Below are positions 1 through 9,300 of a DNA stretch of 23,573 nucleotides, piece by piece. Position 1 is the first letter of the stretch; every line of letters begins with the position of its first letter. Made by a program: the position numbers and the translations under genes. Below the pieces are notes generated by a model. That model searched no databases, was not told where the DNA came from, and was given only the letters and a program-made list of their open reading frames with translations. The DNA is from Sphaeroforma sirkka (lineage: Eukaryota; Opisthokonta; Ichthyosporea; Ichthyophonida): NCBI GenBank assembly GCA_001586965.3, contig LUCW03002626.1, forward strand, positions 1 through 23,573, given 5' to 3'.

Positions 1-18
1 GCGTCTTGTTCTTCTCAG

Positions 19-1232
19 AACTTCAATCAGAATGCATCTGTTGATACTTGGAAGTGTTTTTCATAACTATGCATATTCAAAAGCCCGTATGTACTGCGTG
101 AATGAGGTATTTTACGGGCGCTTCGGATACTTTTTGTGAATTGTTGTGTTGTGCTTACGTCAGAGTACGCATCTATGATCCGTGCGTTGGTAGGAGATTT
201 CAAATTTTGTTTCTAAATTAGTGACTAAAGTAGGTATGCCATATTAAAACATCTACGCAAGATTACGGGTCTTCATGTATTTTATCCAATAAGTACATAA
301 TAGGAGACAAAAGGCACACACCAAGAATTAAATCTCAATTTGATCTTTTCCTTTTTCCACACAATTCCTACAGGATGAGTATGTTGCTGCATTCAAAGAT
401 AGACGTCCAGCGGGAAATATCCATTTGCTCGTGATCCCGTGTGTTCACATAAATAACGCAAAGTCTCTCAATACAAGTGACAAAACCTATACGTAAGTGT
501 GTTATTTCGGTGTTGTAATTCATTCAACTTACAAAGTCATCTCGCTTACGTGTGATAATTTAGTCGCCGCAGGTTATTTCTCGTTGCTACCTTTTGCTAT
601 TCTTCTACATTATCTCAGCTTGATTAGCACATTTACGTCAGTTGCCAATTGAGTTGTACACTTTCGTTGACGTCTGCAAACGAAGCCTAGGCTAATTTAC
701 CAAATTTCTATTCATTTAAGTTGAAAAAATGAAGGATGCAGGACTGTGTACATACAGGGATGCGGGAGGAGTTGATGAGCCCATGTATGTAATAGTTCAA
801 AATCGGGTTCGGAATATTGTGAGTTGTATTTGCTTAATGTTTGATTGGAAGTAGAATTTCTCCGTGTGCCAGTTTCGTTTATCAGTGCTCGCGCTTGTAT
901 ATTTCATGACGTAAGCTGTATGAAACAGTGTTTGCTTTAACCAACGCACGAGAGACTGTTAACGCTGATGCGAGTGCGAGAAGTTACCATCGCATCTCAC
1001 CAATTGTTCGTACCCATGTTTTGGTTGTGCATTTAAGTATATTTATTCTATTCAATCTGTATACAGAATGGGCTTCCACTGGCCGCCGTTCAATTCGATA
1101 AACCATTTGCACTTGCACGTCATATCGCCGGCAGGAATGGGCTGGTGGTCTAGATTAGAATTCAATGCGAAATATCCATGGTTTAAACCGTACGATACGG
1201 TTGCCAATAACTTACCAACTCCTATGAGTTGA
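19..1232 (+). CDS. HINT3-like histidine-triad (HIT) nucleotide-binding protein, spliced, 5' end off or near the window edge
   Basis: Proposed exons: 19-106 (tentative), 374-492, 721-784 and 1067-1232 (stop TGA). Exon 374-492 begins DEYVAAFKD and contains NIHLLVIP, the usual HIT beta-sheet region. The last exon contains MGFHWPPF and then HLHLHVI (codons 1104-1121), the HIT catalytic signature, followed by a C-terminal part with SRLEF and WF as in HINT3. HIT proteins hydrolyse nucleotide phosphoramidates or related AMP conjugates. Acceptors are good (TTCTTCTCAG at 18, CCTACAG at 373, ATACAG at 1066), as are donors GTAAGT at 493 and GTATGT at 785. The 784/1067 junction closes in phase. The 492/721 junction does not: a tiny exon is missing, or there is a one-base error or lesion. 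Exon 19-106 rests on frame and splice sites only. The family call is firm; the full model is not. Confidence 0.7.
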
Positions 1233-1346
1233 GTGAGTCGCTCCTTGTGTTCATATAGTACTAAAAATGCTATAGAAATATGCAGTACTTATTCATTTCG
1301 TGGGTTCCGGATAAGCATATTCTCTTTGTACTTGCATCCGGGAGAA

Positions 1347-1352
1347 AATAAA
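1347..1352 (+). promoter_or_regulatory. Polyadenylation signal AATAAA of the HIT gene
   Basis: AATAAA lies 115 bases after the TGA stop of the HIT-domain gene, on the same strand. This is a typical distance for a eukaryotic 3' UTR. The cleavage site itself cannot be seen. Confidence 0.45.
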
Positions 1353-2510
1353 CATCCTGGGCCGAACTAATGCTTTGCACAATAAAACACTTTTGCTAAG
1401 TGCAAAAAGTATGACTATTCACCACCTCCACAAGCAATATCTCAAAGATGATACGCATACAGGTAGATTTGGTAAGTCATGCGCGAACATCCAGCTGTAT
1501 TCGTTATTAACTTCTTACCTCACACCCCTTAATGTCTGTCGCTGCCTTGCGTATCCCTGTAGTATACTTCGCGAAAAAAATGCTATCGGTGGCTATTTAA
1601 TTTCCAGATCGTGTTTTGCACCTTGTATATGTATGTTCATTGTTCGTTCAATTCACCTATCAAATGACACTGTGAGTCCAGGTTGCAAAATAATGAACGT
1701 TATGTCATATGTGCCTTTTGGGTTGCCATATCTGATTTAGCACCCTCAGAGATTCGTCAATAACCCAATTATCGTCCAATTTAGTCCTGTATTCACGATG
1801 CGAATCGGTTTTGCTTTGACTTGTTCTTATTAGAGTACCATTAAATATACTATTCGTTTATTGCTTCCGTTGAGTAAACCTTTAGTGTTCTATATATTAT
1901 GTTGAACTGCAAGGTCGTTCTACTTTGCGTCATCTCATCATACAGACCATAAATATCTTGTTGTGTCCGTACATATTCCGCCTACGGATTGCAAGCCTTC
2001 TGCCATCTTGGGCTCGACCCAGTTCTATTGTACAATCGACCCGCGCGAGTCTTAGCCAAGGTCCTTGTATATTTTTCTCACGAGAAGGAAACATCTTTCA
2101 TCATCTTGAAAAGCTGTACGTACGAAAATGAGTTCACGTCAGACCACGTAGGATGTTTAAAAAATAAAGAATCGTGTGAATCGAGCGATTGTTCATGGAA
2201 GATTTTCTAGATGGGGTTTGTATGGGGCTGAGCAAAGAAAGGACTTCACAACAAGAAGTTGGATTTCCATGTTGCTGACTTGCTGTATGATATGCTATTT
2301 ATATTCACTGTTGTACACAAGCCATGTGAGCTCTATATCAGCCTCTAAATATAAAAATATAGCACATTCAGGCGATTCAGCATCTCTATTTTTATTTCTA
2401 TTTACAATATATTTTTGTTAAAAAAATACAAAAGGCAAAAAAAAGTTATATATTCTATCAAGTACTCTAAATAAAACATTGCAATATAGGTATACTCTAA
2501 ATCTGAGCCA
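1353..2510. other. Non-coding stretch, nothing recognised
   Basis: The open frames here (for example 1375-1740 on the + strand) show no protein motif and no convincing splice structure. The composition is mixed to AT-rich, and it becomes poly-A/T rich after 2330. Confidence 0.5.
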
Positions 2511-2619
2511 CTGTAGCCTGTAGTCTGTAGTCTGTAGTCTGTAGTCTGTAGTCTGTAGTCTGTAGTCTGTAGTCTGTAGTCTGTAGTCTGTAGTCTGTAG
2601 AGTGTAGACTAGTGTGTAG
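2511..2619. repeat. Heptamer tandem repeat (CTGTAGT)n
   Basis: About a dozen near-perfect copies of the 7-base unit CTGTAGT occupy 2511-2600. They decay into the related forms GTGTAGACT and AGTGTGTAG up to 2619. The same motif family resumes as GTAGACTGTAGACTGTAG just beyond 2963, on the far side of the insertion-like segment 2620-2962. Confidence 0.9.
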
Positions 2620-2962
2620 ACCTAACCTCAATGCGTTAAAAGTTGTAACTTTTATTATGCCTCGAATAAACATTAAATTTGTAACTTTATATCTCGATAG
2701 TACACTTCCATATATGATGGGTGCATTTTCAGGTCACGCAGGTGACAGTCGTGACAACTGAACTGCTCGATCTCTTTTGATTGCCTATTATCATTTTTGT
2801 GGCCTAAAGTTTTCAACGATCAGACAGCTTATTGAGTGCAGTTTCCAAAATAACTTTGTAGTTGATTTGTCCTAAATAAAAGTTATAACTTTTAAAAATC
2901 AAAAAGTTAACATTAAAGTTGGAACTTATATTCCGTTCCCCAATTACTTATTGAGCTTAGGT
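2620..2962. mobile_element. Possible MITE-like insertion (343 bp) with short inverted ends
   Basis: The left end ACCTAACCTCAAT (2620-2632) matches the reverse complement of the right end ATTGAGCTTAGGT (2950-2962) at 12 of 13 bases. GTAG flanks both sides (2616-2619 and 2963-2966), and the heptamer repeat family lies on both sides. That is what an insertion into the tract would look like. Near each end lies a palindromic AAAAGTTRTAACTTTT motif; the second copy extends to a perfect 18-base palindrome at 2877-2894. No protein is encoded. Because GTAG is part of the flanking repeat, the target duplication is weak evidence by itself. Confidence 0.45.
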
Positions 2963-3780
2963 GTAGACTGTAGACTGTAGCGTGTAGAGGATACTCGATA
3001 CTCTAAACGCTTAATAATTAATAAACAGTGTCACTTTCAGGCTTCAGTACGTTCACGTTGGGGGGCTCAATCGATAGAGACGGCTATTAGTGTTCTCTGT
3101 GAGGTAGTGGAGTAGGCGAGGCTTAAATTTTTAAACATTTTGGCTTTTGTATATTTCCAGAAACCAGTTCCAACAAACACGAGTCCTACTCCTCAAAATG
3201 CCTCCAATCCTCCATCATATCATTATTCAAATGAGATATCCTCTCTACGAATCATAGACTCATTGTTACATTATAGTAGAGCAACAATAAAAAGTATATA
3301 GAAAAACCGACTCGCTCTGACAGTCACTTTCAAAAACTTTCTCACTCTCCTCTCACTCTGTTGAGAGTAGAGAGTAGTATGTAGATTGGTTAGTACATTG
3401 ATAGTAGTAGGTGGTAAATTTTAAAATATATTGTGAGAGGAGCGACCGAGCGAGTCTGAACTCTGAGAGTGAGACTGCGGAGTCAGCGAAAGAGAGAGGG
3501 AAGAAGTAAATATTTTCTAAAAAAAATCAGTCAGTTTTTCACTCGCTCTCCATTTCAATTTTACTTTATACTAAAAATAAACTCCCTCAAATACTGTTTG
3601 GTTTTAGTTAAATATTGTTGACTAAAACGCATCATGGAGTGAGAGTGAGAGAAAACTTTGGAGAACTTTTGCAATTTGCACTTCTCTCGCTCAGACTCTC
3701 AGTCTCTATATATATATATATGTACTCTCTCACAGAACCTACTCTAGGGCTCTCTAGTTGAGTCTACTGCTCATCATTGG
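2963..3780. repeat. Degenerate GTAGACT and GAGAGT/CTCTCACT-rich simple-sequence DNA
   Basis: GTAGACT copies (2963-2990) are followed by a long tract built from variants of CTCTCACT, GAGAGTAG and GAGTGAGA (about 3310-3780). It includes an (AT)n run near 3707-3720. No gene is visible on either strand. Confidence 0.65.
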
Positions 3781-4045
3781 TCAGGGTTCGCGTCCGTTTC
3801 CGCGAACATGCAGTTAAGCAGACAATTTTAAAATAAACGTTGAATATAAATTGAATCAATGTAAACGTAAATGTATATGTTTTAACGCATCATATTGACG
3901 TCTCGGGCTCGCCGGTCAGTCCTTTTTTGAAAGACCGTCTTAAATAATAAAGGGGCTTTTTTATAGGCCTTTTTGATCTATTTTCAGAGTGCTAAGGCTT
4001 TTTTTATTTCGTTGCTACATTCGACAAACAAAAAAAAACGCAGCA
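3781..4045. other. Non-coding stretch, nothing recognised
   Basis: AT-rich DNA between the GA/CT-rich tract and the CTCAG repeats. It contains several T and A homopolymers and no supported gene. Confidence 0.4.
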
Positions 4046-4165
4046 GTCACTCAGGTCTCAGAGTCAGAGTCTCAGGCTCTCAGCCTGACTCTCAGGCTCT
4101 CAGCCTGACTCTCAGGCACTTAGCCTCTCAGGTTCTCAGCCTCAGACCTCAGCCCTCAGGGCACC
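4046..4165. repeat. CTCAG-type tandem repeat with hairpin potential
   Basis: Two near-perfect copies of a 20-base unit (CTCTCAGGCTCTCAGCCTGA) lie at 4069-4109. Shorter variants (CTCAGGCACTTAGCCTCTCAGG and others) surround them. Each unit contains AGGCT...AGCCT, so a single strand can fold into a series of small hairpins. The open frame through it (3973-4188) follows the repeat and is not considered coding. Confidence 0.7.
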
Positions 4166-4765
4166 TCATCTGTCAACGTTTATTCTGAAATCCCCCCGGC
4201 CCACAACTCCAGCATTCTGACTGGATTTAGACTGGAATTTGGCCCCACCCAACAGATCACTGCGAGTCTGTATGTGAGAGTGTGTTTAGCTGGGTGTTTA
4301 GTGTGAAGGAATACGAGACTCCTAGACCAACATGTTTCTACTCCCACAGGGGCTCACCGCCTCTTACGAGTCTTAGCCTGCATTAGGTTCAGATTATCCA
4401 ATGCGGTGCTTGTATGGTTCTAGTTCTGCCTAAAAGGTCCTAGGTTACTACCATTTAAACTTGATTTATTAATAGATTGGAGCTGTTACGATCGACTTTT
4501 GCTTTGATATCAAGAATAAGTGACTGAAGTCGACAAGTTTACAACACGCCTCCTTACTCTTCAGCCTAAAACTGAAAACAACAACTGAACACTCGCAGAG
4601 TCGTAGGCTCGTAGCTCGATATTTTTTTGGGTTCAATAGATCAAACCACAAATAGCAGAGCATCTATCGGTACCAACCGAACCAAAATGATAAGCGGCTA
4701 AAAGGTATTTCAGCACCAGGGCCTATGGGTATATAACTATTTTCACTTCTCCTCTCGGGTGCCGG
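4166..4765. other. Intergenic DNA upstream of the zinc-finger gene
   Basis: No gene is supported. The minus-strand frame at 4469-4663 has no recognisable motif. The segment probably holds the promoter region of the gene starting at 4883. Confidence 0.4.
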
Positions 4766-4779
4766 ATATATATATATAC
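4766..4779 (+). promoter_or_regulatory. TATA-like run upstream of the zinc-finger gene
   Basis: An alternating TA run of 14 bases lies about 105-115 bases before the ATG at 4883. It could act as a TATA element, but simple TA runs also occur elsewhere in the window, for example near 3707 and 10858. Confidence 0.3.
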
Positions 4780-4882
4780 TTGTACAGTCAAATAACAGCA
4801 GCTGTCTTCAAAAAATACCTCCAATTTGCATCAAACAACAAGCAACCCAATTTAAAAAGGCTTTATAGCAATCAGGGCGGAC

Positions 4883-5938
4883 ATGAGTCGGACCATGATT
4901 TATAACAACGTGAAATACACGCAAACTAGCAAGGACGGCATAAAGTCAGATCCTTGCAGTCAAGAACTGTACAGTAATCCTGAAACCCATAGCATCACGT
5001 CTCTACCTCCAACTAGCTTTCGGCGTGCAACTTCTGAGCAGAATATATCTCCAGGAAACCGTTATCTACACGGTCTGTTCAACGACATGTATATGGGAGC
5101 ACCTACGACCGCCGAGCCGTGGGTTCCTCGCGAACAGCCCGACAATAGATTGCATCGCGTCCATTCGAGTAGATCATGCAATATGCCGTCTAGTTGTGAT
5201 CCACCAAGAGTGAGTCAGATGACCTCTTTGTCGGCTCAGCAGTCGCCGTCAGCATCGGAAAGAAAGATTGCGTATGAGGATGACATCGTTGAATCATCAC
5301 AGCGGATACTGGCTTACCTAGACAACGAGAAACAATCCCGAGGTTTGCAACCGTATACCAGCGGTGAGCAGCCCACACACATGCGCGATCTTCAATCACA
5401 TGGCAGCGTGAATCCGATAGATATAAATTTAGGCGCAAATCAACAGCAGTTTCTATGGCCATCGACTGAAACAGGCAACACGGAGAGTGATGTAGGAAAC
5501 CGATATGTGATTGGAAACGGGCATTCACAATTGCCAAATCTACAAGAGAATGTAGTCTCATCTAGTCAGAGTTGGAACGGTGCACCATATGTTGGTCCTG
5601 GAACTTTCCTTCATGATCAACAGCCACAACACCACACCACCCAGCAGGGATGCAATTATCCCGTTGCTCGACAATCATTGCCACAAATGTATCGATCGGC
5701 TTTTTCACCGCCTTCGGGACACAGGCAATCGAATAGCCCAGTGACCACTTTGTCTACACCCATGTATTCGTCAATTGATCTATCCAAGCCCCCTAAGAGA
5801 CACCGCCGTCGCAAAAGTACATTGAATCTACAATTTCACTGTGAAGTGCCCGGTTGCGAGAGAAAATACGCGAGCAAGTTGTCCCGCAAACAACATTACC
5901 TGCTTAAACACCCATCTGAAAAATTTGATATAAAATAG
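4883..5938 (+). CDS. C2H2 zinc-finger protein with a single C-terminal finger
   Basis: An uninterrupted 351-residue frame. The ATG at 4883 is the first after an in-frame TAA at 4853-4855. Residues 1-300 are low complexity, rich in Ser, Gln, Pro and Asn, with no recognised domain. A basic stretch (KRHRRRK, 305-311) looks like a nuclear localisation signal. One C2H2 finger follows: Cys320, Cys325, His338 and His343 (C-x4-C-x12-H-x4-H), only eight residues before the C-terminus. This suggests a nuclear DNA-binding regulator with a long disordered N-terminal region. A single finger normally needs flanking basic residues or dimerisation for specificity. No introns are evident, unlike the genes on either side. 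No ortholog is recognised and the target is unknown. Confidence 0.85.
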   Translation: MSRTMIYNNVKYTQTSKDGIKSDPCSQELYSNPETHSITSLPPTSFRRATSEQNISPGNRYLHGLFNDMYMGAPTTAEPWVPREQPDNRLHRVHSSRSCNMPSSCDPPRVSQMTSLSAQQSPSASERKIAYEDDIVESSQRILAYLDNEKQSRGLQPYTSGEQPTHMRDLQSHGSVNPIDINLGANQQQFLWPSTETGNTESDVGNRYVIGNGHSQLPNLQENVVSSSQSWNGAPYVGPGTFLHDQQPQHHTTQQGCNYPVARQSLPQMYRSAFSPPSGHRQSNSPVTTLSTPMYSSIDLSKPPKRHRRRKSTLNLQFHCEVPGCERKYASKLSRKQHYLLKHPSEKFDIK

Positions 5939-5984
5939 TGTTGTTTTTAAAGTGTTGTTTTTGTAAGACAATGTAAAACACATA

Positions 5985-5990
5985 ATAAAA
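5985..5990 (+). promoter_or_regulatory. Polyadenylation signal AATAAA of the zinc-finger gene
   Basis: AATAAA about 45 bases after the TAG stop at 5936-5938. The short 3' UTR fits the tight convergent spacing to the acyl-CoA dehydrogenase gene, whose stop codon on the other strand is at 6361. Confidence 0.55.
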
Positions 5991-6360
5991 TTAGGAACAA
6001 AGAATACAGCGTCACTCATATGTAGTTACTGAATCTTGTCAGTGTACACGTGATGAAATTCATTTGTGCTTTGTGTGGAGTACATAATTAGACCATTCTA
6101 GCCAAGATGTCGAGTAATTCCACCACCTGGAGCTATCGCAACGTACAAGAAACCACGGTTTAGGCAGGCATGGCCTAATTGTCCTCACTCTGGGAATTAC
6201 TTTGATATACAACATCGCTGTCCATGACATCGAGTCCCAAAATGTAAAACCTAATCTCTCTGGTATTTCAAACTGGTCAGCAAGCATACATCGGAGGGTC
6301 TAAAAATCTTCCGATGGATGACAACTAGCGATGACTGCCGGCATTCTAAAGGTGAACAAG

Positions 6361-9300
6361 TCACCTGACAATATCCCTGGAGATGACCTCCTTCATCACC
6401 TCGTTTGTCCCGCCGTAGATTTTTTGAACGCGCCTGCACAGTCAGAAAAAGCAGACAATGAAACAGCTTGTTAGTGAGCGTAGGTTTGAACAATTTCTGT
6501 TTGCACTGACGGCCTTCTTAAGACTCAGCGTCGCCAGCCAATTATCAGCCAGGTGACTACATAAGTTTGCGGATAAAGGATGCTTTGTAATTATTGACTG
6601 ATACTTCTTAAATGCAAATGCAGCAAGCCGCATTAATCAACAAGAGACATAAAATGCACTGAACAAAGTAGCCGATATGGGGTATCCGCTTTTTGAGAGA
6701 TTTTATATAGTTGTATGGAGACAGAACCTACAAAGAAACTATTAGCTATGGATACTCTTACTGTACAACAGCTACAAGGTAAAAGCTAGTGGGAACCTTC
6801 TATCCTCCAAGCAGTGTAGCGTCTCGACAACGATAAATCTGGTGCTGATTTTTAGAGCACATACAGATATACTCAGTTATTATCAAGTCCTAAATAAAAA
6901 AAGCTCTGATTATACATACCCATCAAGGAATGCTTTGCAAACCGGATACTCGGTCATGTAACCCCAACCACCGTGCAATTGGACGCACTCGTCTGCTACT
7001 CGATGTTGTAGATCAGTTCCAATCACTTTCGCCATTGACGCCGTCGCCTGTAAATACGTAAGTGATGAGATCAAATTTCAGCTTATACATGTGTAATTCT
7101 GTTAGGATTGTGAACGCCGTAATTGTTGAGGTACTCGCCAGGGGTCAACATCCCACACAAACTGGAAATAAATACTCCACCCTATCCAAAATATAGAAAA
7201 AGAAGATTCCAGAAACAAGTACACATGAAAAGGGTGAGAACCAACTGTCGTCTCGTAGTCACATATGTCGGCCTTCGAAGGAAACATGGGCGGATACACA
7301 ACCATTGCGTACCGTATCCAGCTTGCCCCGAGTGTGCAGCTCAATACAGTTGTCCAGGAATGCACGGGCAACGCAGATCTCGGTTTTGAGTTGAGCCATT
7401 GTGTGCCGGATCGTCTGCAGTGCCGCCAATGGTTTGCCGAACGCTTTGCGCTCCTTAATGTAGGCACGAGTGATCTCAAACACCTTTTCTGCTTGGGATA
7501 CACCCATGTCCTAGTGGGTGGGGAACATAATTGGAGCGTCAACAACCGGAAAGTACGTGTACTGAGAAGCTCTCGAGCACGTGGTCACGATAACGTATCG
7601 TAACACAGGCGCAGACTTGTCGACTAAATCTGCAAGCAACACGAGAAAATGACTAGAGCAAAAATAAATAAATTAGATATGGCACTCAATTTTGACATCT
7701 GAAAGGCTAGATCACCAAAAGACGTGGGACATACCGCAATCAGCAGACGTTCCTGAGGGAGTTCATCCATAAGATAGTAGAAACCTATAGAGTCAAAGAC
7801 ATAGCAATATTGAGGTTTTCCTGGAATCGTGTTTAATAAAATACGGCAGGAGGCGGCTCCAACATGAACATCATCCAAAAGCTACAACTAAATCCACTAC
7901 ACGCCAATACGAGGCAAGCTGTGTATCATACATGTTCCAACTTGAATCTCCATACCATGATTCTCTTTCCCAAGCACGTTATCCTCTGTGAGCTTCACAT
8001 TGTCAAAAAATAGCTCAGAAGTATCCTGAGCTTTCATTCCCATCTGAGGACAACCGGGTTTACATTGGCTATGAATAATTGATGAGAACCACGTATTTTC
8101 AAATCGGCGCGCGTATCACCCACACGTGATTAGTGTATCGACTATAAAAGGCGGGCAGTTGGTCAGCAAACCGAATGAACACTAAACCATACATATCAAA
8201 GCTGTCAATCAAATACATATCAAACATATGTCATGGGCCGTTCACAAGGGGTCGGAATGCTCGCGCTACATTGATATGAATTAGCCTTTCTTGCCCCCCA
8301 AAAGCTCACATAAATTACACCATACCTTGTCTAGGTTTTTCCCTCTCGAGAATCCTGGCATGCCGGTCTCAACCTGCGATATACCCGGACCGGTATTGGA
8401 ATTGATAAACATGGCAACATATCGAATTGCTAAACATGGTAACATAATTGATAAATATGGTAACATAATTGATAAACATGGTAACATAATTGATAAACAT
8501 GGCAAACAAAATGATAAACATGGTAAATAAAATGATAAACATGGTAACATATGTGTACTATGCCCTGCGTACTGCGACGAACTGTCCTAAAAAAATCGCT
8601 TAAGAGACAACATGCCTATCACAAACAAAGACCTGTTGGTATCACTCAGTGCTGACCACTTGCACAACGCAATTTAACCCTCTATTAGGGAATTCATTTA
8701 CCGACACGATGTGTAACTACTTATACAGAATTTAGCCAGGCACCATGCAACCACTCTGTGAAGAACCATGGCGAGCAAGCTGGGGGCGAATACACAGCTC
8801 CAAATAGCTCAAAACTCATTCATACTTTGAGTGAGAGATCCCAGTAGCAAGTTGCATACAGACATGCAAGCTGTCAGCAAGACAGGATAAGCCGAATGAG
8901 ATCAGAGCGATAACATATTGCAACTTACTAAGAACAGGGAGATTCCGTGAGGTCCCTTTTCGGGGGCGGTTTTAGCACACACAATGGTCACGTCTGCCAT
9001 AGCCCCGTTGGTAATGAAAACCTTCGACCCATTGAGCGTGTACGTGCCGTCAGCCTCTTTTGCGGCATGGCTTTTCATACCAGCCAGATCACTGCCTGCG
9101 TTGGGTTCGGTCATCGCAATGGCTCCTATCTTCTCGCCTGAAAATCAATAGTCACAAGGGAGAGGCATTAGAAAATAGGTCTAAAACACTGCACCTGTCA
9201 TAGAAAGTTAGAAGCATGCCGGCACTATAGCACAACACATCTAAAGGGTTTAAGGAACAAAGGCTGTGGTATTAGTGTTGATATATTAGTCGGTGAATGA

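Noticed and set aside
1375-1740. 121-residue open frame downstream of the HIT gene
   Set aside because: It lies beyond the polyadenylation signal, has no recognisable motif, and its composition looks random.
5190-5561. 123-residue minus-strand frame inside the zinc-finger gene
   Set aside because: Antisense shadow of a long sense frame with a clear zinc finger; no independent signal.
7102-7603. Several overlapping open frames up to 147 residues on both strands
   Set aside because: They are shadows over ACADL exon 7313-7510 and its flanking introns.
8281-8550. Repetitive open frames on both strands (NIIDKHG repeats on +, LPCLS repeats on -)
   Set aside because: Produced by the 21-bp intron minisatellite. 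The only real coding inside is the 48-base ACADL exon 8326-8373.
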